Of a stretch of 9,109 nt of DNA, positions 1 through 5,727 are shown in pieces; positions within the stretch are counted from its first letter, which is position 1; each line of letters starts with the position of its first letter. This DNA comes from Actinomycetes bacterium (GTDB lineage: Bacteria; Actinomycetota; Acidimicrobiia; Acidimicrobiales; Microtrichaceae). The notes under the pieces were generated by a model. It made no database searches. It worked only from the letters and a program-made list of their open reading frames with translations, and had not been told where the DNA came from. The translations under genes were made by a program, and so were the position numbers. The stretch is from contig JAEYSR010000261.1 in the NCBI GenBank assembly GCA_023434535.1, positions 1-9,109 on the forward strand. Reading direction: 5' to 3'.

Positions 1-554
1 GCGCTCTGGGTGCCCGTCTTCCACCCGGAGATGCGGATCTCCACGCCGTACCGCGAGTGGAACTTCGCCGGCGACATCGTGCGCATGCCCGAGTTCTGCG
101 CCCCCGCGCTCGGCAACCGGGACAACACCGTCACCATCGATGCCGAGCTGCCGGAGTACGCGAGCGGCGTGCTCTACAAGCTCGGCGGCGCCGGAGGCGG
201 GCTGACCCTGTACATGGACGACGGGTACCTCTGCTACGAGTACAACCTCTTCATCCTGATGCGGACCAAGATCCGCAGCGAGCACGGGATCCCGGCCGGA
301 CGATCGACGATCACCGTCGAGACGACGTTCGCAGACGCCCGACCGGGTGGCCCGCTCGACATCGCGATCTCGGTCGACGGCAACCAGGTGGCGGCGGGCC
401 AGGTGCCGATCAGCGCCCCGCTGCTGTTCTCGGCGAACGACTGCCTCGACATCGGAACGCTCTCGGCCGTCCGGTCTCGCTCGACTACTACGACCGTGCC
501 CCGTTCCCGTTCGAGGGCACGATCCACACCGTGAACGCCCGCTACCACAACTGA
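1..554 (+). pseudogene. Arylsulfatase, C-terminal part, frame broken near the 3' end
   Basis: The gene enters from the left edge. Only the C-terminal region of a sulfatase (alkaline-phosphatase superfamily) is visible; the catalytic formylglycine region lies outside. Family-typical features include GVLYKLG, a GGLTLY strand, the CYEYN.F segment followed by R(T/S).I, and a FSANDCLDIGT strand near the end. In the first frame the protein reads well to DIGT (about position 459), then becomes Ser/Arg/Thr-rich nonsense. The expected ending (PVSLDYYDRAPFPFEGTI and a short tail) continues in another frame to a TGA at 552-554. One missing base around 459-460 (probably a G, giving ACG-GCT) would restore a single reading frame. 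This is either a recent frameshift or a sequencing/assembly error; the intact downstream frame argues against old decay. Family assignment is from remembered arylsulfatase C-terminal sequence. The natural substrate is not visible. Confidence 0.75.
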
Positions 555-587
555 CAGCGCGTCGCGGTCGGCGGCGTCGACTGTCAG
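551..587. terminator. Inverted repeat between convergent stop codons, possible bidirectional terminator
   Basis: CTGACAG at 551-557 is matched by its reverse complement CTGTCAG at 581-587. Each arm contains the TGA stop of one of the two converging genes (sulfatase on +, EAL gene on -). A second pair, CAGCGCG (555-561) and CGCGCTG (591-597), overlaps it. The 23-base loop is GC-rich and no T run follows on either strand, so this would be an atypical terminator. Confidence 0.25.
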
Positions 588-1816
588 CGGCGCGCTGCGA
601 GCACCGGGTCCGACAGTGGGTAGCTGCTCCGGAGCTCGCCCGGGGGCCCGGGTCGACCGAAGAACCAGCCCTGGCCCAGATCGACGCCGAGCCGGCCGAG
701 CGCGGCGGCGTCGTCCGGGGTCTCGACGCCCTCTGCGACAACCGTTGCGTCGAGCCCATGGGCGAACTCCGCCAGCGAGCCGACGAGGGCGGCGAGCACG
801 ACGTCCTCGCCGACGCCGGCGACGATGCTGCGGTCGAGCTTGATCACATCCGGCCTGGTCATGAGGATGTGCCGCAACGACGAGTAGCCGGCGCCCACGT
901 CGTCGATCGCCAGGCGCATCCCCGCCGACCTGTGGCCCTCCAGGACCGACGCCAGCTCCTCGTAGTCGTCGACCGGGTCGTGCTCGGACAGCTCGACGAG
1001 CACCCGACCGGCGGGCAGATCGCGCAGGAGCTCGCCGCAGCGCGCGTCGAGAAGCACGTCAGGGGAGAGGTTGATCGCGATGTAACCATCGGTCGCTGAC
1101 AGGTGCTGCGCAGCGGCACGGAGCGCGAGCAGCTCCAGCTGGGTCCGGGCGTGGATCTCCGACGCCTCCGCGAAGACGAGGTCGGGAGCCATGCCCCACT
1201 CGACAGGGAAGCGGCTCAGTGCCTCTGCGCCGACCCGTCGGCCATCGGTGAGCGAGACGATCGGTTGGAGCACGACCAGCGGACCACCGTCCGAGATGAC
1301 GGGCTGCAACCGCGCCCGGATGGTGCGCTCGCGGCGCTGGCGCTCCACGCCCGGCTCGATGACCGTCGCGGCAGCCTTCGCCAGGACCTCCATCAACGCC
1401 TGATCCCGCTTCGACAGCTGGTTGTCGGAGGTGAAGCCGGCGGCGCAGAACGTCCCGTAGAGGGTGCCGTCGCTCAGCGTGACGGGCACCGACACGTAGC
1501 TGCGGATCCTCGGGAATCTGGCGGCGGGCAGGCGCTTGGCCTCGGGCAGCTTGGCGACGTTCGGGATCACCTTCGGCAGCTTCCCGTCCAGGATGGCCTG
1601 GCAGAACGACGTCGCCTGGGGTTGGGTCTGACCGTCCTTGAAGAACGGGATCGACGTCTCGACCACTTCGAGGTGCTGGGTCTCTCCGTCCAGCCGGCTC
1701 AAGAAGGTGAGGCTGAGGCCGAGGGCGTCCTTGGCCGTCCGGAGGAGCTCGGCGACCTGTTCGTCTGTCTCGGTTCGGTTCTTGCCCATGTGGAGGTATC
1801 GGAGCGTCCGGCCCAT
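584..1816 (-). CDS. GAF-EAL cyclic-di-GMP phosphodiesterase
   Basis: A 410-residue cytoplasmic protein with no membrane segment. Residues about 15-155 form a GAF-type sensor fold (TFLSRLDGE, SFCQAIL, then a SYVSVPV strand and GTFCAAG). Residues about 165-395 form an EAL domain, which hydrolyses cyclic di-GMP to linear pGpG. The catalytic set looks complete: E198 of EAL, N249 in INLSP, E275 in VELSE, D305/D306, K326 in VIKLDRS, E362 in VAEGVET and Q382 in GQGWFFGRP. The usual DDFG loop motif reads DDVG. There is no GGDEF domain, so it should act only in breakdown, gated by whatever the GAF domain senses. I chose ATG at 1816, because longer readings run into the divergent gene starting at 1904. 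A second ATG at 1789 is possible. Neither start has a clear SD. The gene converges on the sulfatase fragment and diverges from the 2TM protein gene. Confidence 0.88.
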   Translation of the reverse strand: MGRTLRYLHMGKNRTETDEQVAELLRTAKDALGLSLTFLSRLDGETQHLEVVETSIPFFKDGQTQPQATSFCQAILDGKLPKVIPNVAKLPEAKRLPAARFPRIRSYVSVPVTLSDGTLYGTFCAAGFTSDNQLSKRDQALMEVLAKAAATVIEPGVERQRRERTIRARLQPVISDGGPLVVLQPIVSLTDGRRVGAEALSRFPVEWGMAPDLVFAEASEIHARTQLELLALRAAAQHLSATDGYIAINLSPDVLLDARCGELLRDLPAGRVLVELSEHDPVDDYEELASVLEGHRSAGMRLAIDDVGAGYSSLRHILMTRPDVIKLDRSIVAGVGEDVVLAALVGSLAEFAHGLDATVVAEGVETPDDAAALGRLGVDLGQGWFFGRPGPPGELRSSYPLSDPVLAARR

Positions 1817-1890
1817 CCCTGAGACTTCGAGGGACCTCGGACTCGACGGCCACGGCCGGGAGGGGCGTCGGTATTCCCGGACTTCGCCGA

Positions 1891-1903
1891 TACGTTCGAT
1901 GAC
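1891..1903 (+). promoter_or_regulatory. Possible -10 element for a leaderless start
   Basis: TACGTT at 1891-1896 fits the TANNNT -10 pattern and lies 7 bases before the ATG at 1904. No SD precedes that ATG. This is the spacing expected when transcription starts at or next to the start codon, a common arrangement in actinobacteria. No clear -35 element is seen. The 87-bp gap 1817-1903 must also hold the promoter of the divergent EAL gene, for which I see no convincing element. Confidence 0.3.
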
Positions 1904-2188
1904 ATGAACGCGACCGACGTCAGCTCCGATGCTCGCAGCGAGGCCATCCGCTCCATCCGCCGAAAGCGCGGGTTCAAGGCGCAGGTCGCCATCTACCTGG
2001 TGATCAACGTGCTGCTGTGGGCGGTCTGGTTCGCCACGGGGGGCGCAGAGGACCAGGGCTACTGGCCGGCGTTCGTGACCGTCGCCTGGGGTCTCGGCCT
2101 CGCCGTCAGTGCGTGGAGCACCTTCGGTGAGAAGCCGATCAGCCAGGCCGACATCGATGCCGAGGTCAGCCGCCTGAACGGCGCCTGA
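1904..2188 (+). CDS. 2TM-domain small membrane protein
   Basis: A 94-residue protein that matches the 2TM-domain family in pattern. It has a basic N-terminal helix (RSIRRKRGFKAQ, residues 17-27), a first membrane helix at about 27-45, a short polar turn (GGAEDQGYW), and a second helix at about 54-72. It ends with the typical tail STFGEKPISQADIDAEVSRL, a short amphipathic segment. The family often occurs alone or fused to histidine kinases and DNA-binding domains; its molecular role is not established, so none is assigned. The ATG at 1904 has no SD and may be leaderless. The 3' end overlaps the converging methyltransferase gene by 23 bases. Divergence from the GAF-EAL gene is the only contextual link. 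Confidence 0.8.
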   Translation: MNATDVSSDARSEAIRSIRRKRGFKAQVAIYLVINVLLWAVWFATGGAEDQGYWPAFVTVAWGLGLAVSAWSTFGEKPISQADIDAEVSRLNGA

Positions 2189-3149
2189 ACGAGTCCGCTG
2201 GCCGAACGGGTACCCAGCAGCGGACCCGCTCGCAGTACCGAAGATAGGGATCGCCGAACCGAGCCCGGAGGTCGGCCTCCTCCGCTGGACGGATGAGCGT
2301 GTTCCACACCAACGCACCGGCCACCGCGACGACGATCACCGTCCACGAGCCGATCAGGAGGCCGATGCCGACGGTCTGCACTGCGCCGGCGACCGCCATC
2401 GGATTCCGGACGTACCGGTACGGGCCGGTCAGCACCAGATCCCTGGCCGTCTCGGCCGGTAGCGGCGTGCCGTGCCCGTCGAGGGCCATCGTCACGCATG
2501 CCCACAACCCCATCGCGCTGCCGAGGACGAACGTCGTCGCTCCGACGGCCACCACGTCCCAGCGATCGAGCGCCGCCAGGTCCAGCCGCAGGCGTACCTC
2601 GAGGGCGACCAGCAGCAACGGCACCAGACCGAAGAACGTGGCCCAGAACACCACGAGCTGACCCAGGCTGCGGCGTAGGTGGTGGCCGTCGGAGGCCGTG
2701 TCGGCGACCCGGAACGAGAACGGACCGACGAAGAACCATGCGGTCGGCACGTGTCCGAACCACAGGGTGGCGGCAGCAGCGAGCGATCCGAACGCGGAGA
2801 TCGACATCAGGACCACGCCCCACCCGGCTGAGCCCGTGACCACGCCGTAGACCGTCAGAGCGAGCGTTGCCGCCGTCGTCCACGATGCTGCGACTGCGGC
2901 GGCGAGCCGGCCTCCCGACCGAGCAGCGATGGCCGAGGCGCCGACGAAGAGCGCCAGATCCGGTACGACCAGGATCCGAGGATCCCAACCGCCGAGCGTC
3001 CAGACCCGGATCTCGGCCGACGCCAGCACCGCGATCCACCACGTCGCTCCGGTGACGGCCTGCACGGCGAACCAGCTTCGGGCGGCCACGATCGGGTCGG
3101 GTCGCGCGTCGGTCGGGGCTCCACGGATGCACGACAGCGTCGCAGTCAC
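2166..3149 (-). CDS. Isoprenylcysteine/phospholipid methyltransferase-like membrane protein
   Basis: A 327-residue polytopic membrane protein. The C-terminal part carries the signature of the ICMT/PEMT fold of integral-membrane, SAM-dependent methyltransferases: TGPYRYVRNPM at 241-251, a hydrophobic stretch at about 258-286, then RPAEEADLRARFGDPYLRYCERVRCWVP at about 287-314 (E290/E291, FGDPY, W312). The N-terminal half adds about five hydrophobic segments (near 28-44, 58-76, 82-104, 110-131, 163-187), with another near 198-222. That makes the protein longer than the roughly 150-220 residues usual in bacterial members. The start is GTG at 3149, with AAAGGGGG on the coding strand at 3155-3162 as SD. 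The GTG overlaps the stop of the upstream merR-type gene (GTGA), so translation is probably coupled. Small-molecule, lipid or isoprenoid methylation are all possible; the substrate is not visible. Confidence 0.75.
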   Translation of the reverse strand: MTATLSCIRGAPTDARPDPIVAARSWFAVQAVTGATWWIAVLASAEIRVWTLGGWDPRILVVPDLALFVGASAIAARSGGRLAAAVAASWTTAATLALTVYGVVTGSAGWGVVLMSISAFGSLAAAATLWFGHVPTAWFFVGPFSFRVADTASDGHHLRRSLGQLVVFWATFFGLVPLLLVALEVRLRLDLAALDRWDVVAVGATTFVLGSAMGLWACVTMALDGHGTPLPAETARDLVLTGPYRYVRNPMAVAGAVQTVGIGLLIGSWTVIVVAVAGALVWNTLIRPAEEADLRARFGDPYLRYCERVRCWVPVRPADSFRRRSGG

Positions 3150-3964
3150 TTCGTCCCCCTTTCCTCATCGCCGTCGGGCAGCAGTTCGCTGAGTCGGCGC
3201 CGGCCGAGTTCGGCGATGCTGAAGTCGAGCGCAGCGGCTGTCACCTGTCGGGCCAGGCCCTGCAGGCGCGCCAGGGTCCTGGCGAGCTCGTCCGCACGCT
3301 CGACGGACAGACCGTTCCGCCAGTCGGCGGGTGCGAGGTGCTGTTCGAACACGTCGATGAAACGGCCTGCGATCGCCTCGGTCTGGGCCGTGAGGGACTC
3401 CCACTCGTCGAGGATCACGTCGATGGGAACGCCGAGCTGCGCGAGAGCCGCGCCCGTGTCGAGGAACCGCCGGTCGGCAACCCGGAACGTTCCGTCGTCC
3501 ACCAGCTCGACGAGACCCAGCGCACCGGCGCGCTGCACGAGGTCCGGCGTCATCGAACCCTCGGGGAACCGATCGAGCAGGTCGGCACCGGTCACGACGA
3601 TCGCGTGGGGTTCGCCGAGGAGGTCGTCCAGCTGCTCCTCGACCCCGACCAGGGCGTCGATCCCACCGCCGGACTCCCAGGCCTCGAGCAACGCCGAGAT
3701 CCCCGCCAGGGAGAAGCCGTCGTCCTGCAAACGGGAGATCAGGCGCAATCGGCGAAGGTGCGACTCGTCGTACCAGCCGGTGCGTCCCTGGAGTCGTGGT
3801 GGCGCCAGCAAGCCCTTGGACTGGTACAGGCGGACAGTGGTGCTGGCCACCCCGGCGGCCCGGGCCAGCTCATCCAGGCGCATCTCCTCAGCCATCTGCC
3901 GCTCCACCACCGGCCGCTCAGCGGTCTGGCGTCCAGTGATCGCCTGTCCGGACCGTGCGTCCAT
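3146..3964 (-). CDS. MerR-family transcriptional regulator
   Basis: A 272-residue regulator. The winged-helix DNA-binding domain spans about residues 28-98: MRLDELARAAGVASTTVRLY is the helix-turn-helix, GLLAPPRLQGRTGWYDESHLRRL the wing, and LQDDGFSLAGISALLEA the following helices. The C-terminal roughly 170 residues are mostly helical with no cysteine cluster, so metal sensing of the MerR/ZntR kind is unlikely; a small organic ligand or a stress signal is more plausible. I chose ATG at 3964 because GAGGAGG (coding strand, 3970-3976) sits 5 bases upstream. This leaves a 27-residue polar N-terminal extension before the HTH. An internal ATG at residue 24 is the alternative. The gene is first in an operon with the membrane methyltransferase and diverges from the YndJ-like gene, both of which it may control. 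Confidence 0.85.
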   Translation of the reverse strand: MDARSGQAITGRQTAERPVVERQMAEEMRLDELARAAGVASTTVRLYQSKGLLAPPRLQGRTGWYDESHLRRLRLISRLQDDGFSLAGISALLEAWESGGGIDALVGVEEQLDDLLGEPHAIVVTGADLLDRFPEGSMTPDLVQRAGALGLVELVDDGTFRVADRRFLDTGAALAQLGVPIDVILDEWESLTAQTEAIAGRFIDVFEQHLAPADWRNGLSVERADELARTLARLQGLARQVTAAALDFSIAELGRRRLSELLPDGDEERGTK

Positions 3965-3969
3965 CGATG

Positions 3970-3976
3970 CCTCCTC
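3970..3976 (-). promoter_or_regulatory. Shine-Dalgarno site deciding the MerR-family start
   Basis: GAGGAGG on the minus strand lies 5 bases before the ATG at 3964. It is one of the strongest SD matches in the window and favours this start over the ATG nearer the helix-turn-helix. Confidence 0.7.
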
Positions 3977-3998
3977 GAACCGCGAAGTGATCGGTACG

Positions 3999-4029
3999 TG
4001 AGTGAATGGTAGCATATCAAATGCACTCA
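3999..4029. promoter_or_regulatory. Inverted repeat in the divergent promoter region, candidate MerR-family operator
   Basis: TGAGTGaAT (3999-4007) and ATgCACTCA (4021-4029) form a dyad with 8 of 9 matching positions per arm and a 13-base centre. The centre (4014) coincides with a minus-strand TATGCT -10 hexamer (4011-4016). A TTGAGC -35-like hexamer for the same direction lies at 4037-4042, giving a 20-base spacer, as in promoters controlled by MerR-type proteins. On the plus strand TAGCAT (4010-4015) could serve as the -10 for the YndJ-like gene. The dyad lies between the regulator gene and the divergent gene, where autoregulation would be expected. Confidence 0.5.
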
Positions 4030-4055
4030 TCGAAGGGCTCAAGAGAGAGCAGACG

Positions 4056-4883
4056 ATGGTCGGACCTCTGATCGACGTGATCGTCGTGCTGGGCATCGGC
4101 GTCGTCCTCCCGCTGGCGCTCGGGCACGCACGAATGTGGGTCGCCGTCGCCGCGGCTGTGGCGGTCTCGCTGGTGCTGCCGATCGGACCGATTGCGGTCG
4201 TCCTTGCGGCGACCTGGATCGTCGTCGGTGTCGGCGGTCTGGTCGGAGCGCTGCGGGCCGCGATGACGGCCCGTGTGGCGCCGGCGCTGCTGGCCGACGT
4301 CGTGGCTCCCGCATATGCGTGCGTGGCGGGCGTGGCCATCGTCTGCTCCCGCGGTGACGTGGCTCTCTTCGGCATCGGCGAACCGATCGTCGAGCTCACG
4401 GCGGTGCACTTCACGTACGCCGGTGTCGGGGCCGTCGCACTCGCGGGAGTCGTCGCCGGTCGCCATCGCGTCGCAGGGGCGGTCGCGGTCGTCGTCACCT
4501 CGGTCGCGCCGCCGATCGTGGCCGTGGGCTTCGTGCTCGAGCATCCGGTTCCGCAGGTGGGAGGGGCGGTGCTCATGGCCTCCGGCGTGCTGCTCATCGC
4601 GGGGCTCCAGTTGTCGGACGCCGGACACGGGACCGGTGCGTCCAGGTCCCTTTTGGTCGTGTCGGGCCTCGCACCGTGGATCCCGATGGTGCTGGCCGTG
4701 GCCTGGGCGGCGTCCCTGTACGTCGACGTGCCCGCGCTGGGCATCCCCGACATGGTGCGTGTCCACGGGACCATGAACGCGGTGTTCGTGATCGCGGGAC
4801 TGGCCGCCCGGCGATTGCGGGGCGAGCTCGGCGTCGGTGCCGGGGGCGGCCGGTCCGAACCCGTTGATCCACCCGGCCGGTAG
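4056..4883 (+). CDS. YndJ-like multi-helix membrane protein
   Basis: A 275-residue, strongly hydrophobic protein with about seven to eight predicted membrane segments (near 5-22, 27-45, 46-68, 78-97, 120-135, 140-160, 168-185, 198-222, 236-250). Two conserved-looking patches, ELTAVHFTYAG (113-123) and PDMVRVHGTMNAV (231-243), resemble the histidine-containing motifs of the YndJ family, whose function is unknown. I recognise the family from these patches only. I chose ATG at 4056, preceded by a modest purine-rich AGAGAG stretch. An in-frame GTG at 4002 would add 18 polar residues but falls inside the inverted repeat. The gene diverges from the MerR-family/methyltransferase operon and is followed 9 bases later by the tetR-type gene. 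A membrane-lipid or membrane-stress role alongside the methyltransferase is inference only. Confidence 0.65.
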   Translation: MVGPLIDVIVVLGIGVVLPLALGHARMWVAVAAAVAVSLVLPIGPIAVVLAATWIVVGVGGLVGALRAAMTARVAPALLADVVAPAYACVAGVAIVCSRGDVALFGIGEPIVELTAVHFTYAGVGAVALAGVVAGRHRVAGAVAVVVTSVAPPIVAVGFVLEHPVPQVGGAVLMASGVLLIAGLQLSDAGHGTGASRSLLVVSGLAPWIPMVLAVAWAASLYVDVPALGIPDMVRVHGTMNAVFVIAGLAARRLRGELGVGAGGGRSEPVDPPGR

Positions 4884-4892
4884 CTTGCGGCG
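4881..4892 (+). promoter_or_regulatory. Possible -10 element for the TetR-family gene
   Basis: TAGCTT at 4881-4886 fits TANNNT and lies 6 bases before the GTG start at 4893. It overlaps the TAG stop of the upstream gene. There is no good SD ahead of this GTG, so a leaderless transcript starting near 4893 is possible. No -35 match is evident, and read-through from the YndJ-like gene is an equal alternative. Confidence 0.25.
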
Positions 4893-5534
4893 GTGGCCCC
4901 GACATCGCCGACCCCACCCGATCGGACTCCGCGTCCGTCGGCGGACCCCACCCGGGACCGGATCGTGTCGGCCGCAGCGGACCTCTTCGCCGAGCACTCC
5001 TTCGAGGGTGCGACCACGCGGCAGATCGCGGCACGGGCCGGAGTCACCCAGCCGTTGCTCAACTACCACTACACGTCCAAGGACGCGCTGTGGCGAGCGG
5101 CGGTCGACTCGCTCTTCGCGGCGCTCAACCAGGCGATGGCGGCGCACCTGGCCGGGCTCGGCGACGTCGACGAGCTGGACAGGGCCAAGCTCACCGTCCG
5201 GGAGTTCGTGGTGTTCTCGGCCCGCCACCCGCAGTTGCACCGGATCATCACCCAGGAGAGCAAGTCCGACAGCGCGCGCATGGACTACCTGGTCGAGCGC
5301 CACGTTCGTCCTCTCTACGAGGCGACCGTCACGATGTTCGAGGGCCTGGTCGCCGAGGGCTCCGTGCCGCCGATCGCTCCCGCGCACCTGTACTACATCC
5401 TCACCGGAGCCGGCCCGACCATGTTCGTTCTCGGCCCGGAGGCCCGGCGGCTGACCGGTCTCGACCCGGAGTCCGACGAGGTCGTCGAGGCGCACGCCGA
5501 CGCGGTGTGCACGCTGCTCTTCGGCGCACCCTGA
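4893..5534 (+). CDS. TetR-family transcriptional regulator
   Basis: A 213-residue repressor-type protein. After a proline-rich, probably disordered N-terminal tail (1-20), residues about 21-68 form the TetR DNA-binding domain: RDRIVSAAADLFAEHSFEGATTRQIAARAGVTQPLLNYHYTSKDALW, with helix-turn-helix at about 42-61. The remaining roughly 145 residues form the helical ligand-binding and dimerisation domain, ending in AHLYYILTGAGPTMFVLGPEARRL and a last helix. The start is GTG at 4893, 9 bases after the YndJ-like stop; the HTH position fits this start. The gene stands directly upstream of a catabolic operon in the same direction, with a strong palindrome between them. It is therefore probably the local repressor, released by a pathway substrate or intermediate. 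The effector is not predictable from the sequence. Confidence 0.88.
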   Translation: MAPTSPTPPDRTPRPSADPTRDRIVSAAADLFAEHSFEGATTRQIAARAGVTQPLLNYHYTSKDALWRAAVDSLFAALNQAMAAHLAGLGDVDELDRAKLTVREFVVFSARHPQLHRIITQESKSDSARMDYLVERHVRPLYEATVTMFEGLVAEGSVPPIAPAHLYYILTGAGPTMFVLGPEARRLTGLDPESDEVVEAHADAVCTLLFGAP

Positions 5535-5546
5535 GCTCCGGACCCC

Positions 5547-5564
5547 CTGGATATTCGGATCCAG
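5547..5564 (+). terminator. Hairpin downstream of the TetR-family gene
   Basis: CTGGAT (5547-5552) and ATCCAG (5559-5564) form a perfect 6-bp stem with a 6-base loop, 13 bases after the stop at 5532-5534. No T run follows, so it is a weak intrinsic terminator at best, but its position between the regulator and the operon promoter is suitable. Confidence 0.3.
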
Positions 5565-5616
5565 ACGACGAGATCTTGTGCGGCGCGACCCCTATATCGG
5601 CGCGCTCGGAGGGGGG

Positions 5617-5646
5617 TTGACAGAACCCTGTTCAACTGATCAGGAT
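5617..5646 (+). promoter_or_regulatory. Promoter of the catabolic operon
   Basis: TTGACA at 5617-5622 is a perfect -35 hexamer. At 17-18 bases spacing the candidate -10 is TCAGGA or CAGGAT (5640-5646), a weak match to TANNNT. That could suit a promoter under tight or activated control. Transcription from here would give a leader of about 70 bases before the amidohydrolase start. Confidence 0.45.
5627..5644. promoter_or_regulatory. 18-bp palindrome, candidate TetR-family operator
   Basis: CCTGTTCA-AC-TGATCAGG is symmetric at 7 of 8 positions in each half. It lies inside the spacer and -10 region of the TTGACA promoter, where bound repressor would block RNA polymerase. Its length and dyad form are typical of TetR-family operators, and a TetR-family gene is directly upstream. 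A partly overlapping second dyad (TTGACAG...CTGtTCAA, 5617-5635, with one bulged base) may widen the site. I see no similar palindrome ahead of the regulator gene itself. Confidence 0.6.
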
Positions 5647-5697
5647 GGACGGGCGCCGCCGATCTGCGTCGCAGACGACGTCCCCGGGGGGAGACCG

Positions 5698-5727
5698 ATG
5701 GTCCGTGTGAGCGTGAGCGCCCCGTGA
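5698..5727 (+). CDS. Nine-codon leader ORF coupled to the amidohydrolase gene
   Basis: ATG at 5698 follows a G-rich SD (GGGGGGAG, 5686-5693, 4 bases away) and reads MVRVSVSAP before a TGA at 5725-5727. That TGA overlaps the GTG start of the amidohydrolase (GTGA, 5724-5727). The amidohydrolase GTG has no SD of its own at the right distance, so ribosomes finishing this mini-ORF are the likely source of its initiation. The peptide has no run of an aromatic residue that would suggest classical attenuation. It is too short for protein-level evidence, so it could be chance. Confidence 0.4.
   Translation: MVRVSVSAP

Noticed and set aside
1817..2317. N-terminal extension of the GAF-EAL frame back to a GTG at 2317
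   Set aside because: It would overlap the divergent 2TM gene and part of the methyltransferase gene, and the added residues show no domain.
3965..5062. N-terminal extension of the MerR-family frame to 638 residues
   Set aside because: The extension is Thr/Ala/Pro-rich antisense of the YndJ-like gene. A strong SD marks the start at 3964.
4017..5495. Long minus-strand open frame (about 490 codons) opposite the YndJ-like and TetR-family genes
   Set aside because: The translation is low-complexity (rich in Arg, Asp, Gly, His) with no recognisable domain. The plus strand carries clear family proteins here. It is a high-GC antisense shadow.
5581..5604. Direct repeat CGGCGCG (5581-5587 and 5598-5604) flanking CCTATAT
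   Set aside because: Short, GC-only repeats are expected by chance at this composition. TATATC has no -35 partner at a workable spacing.
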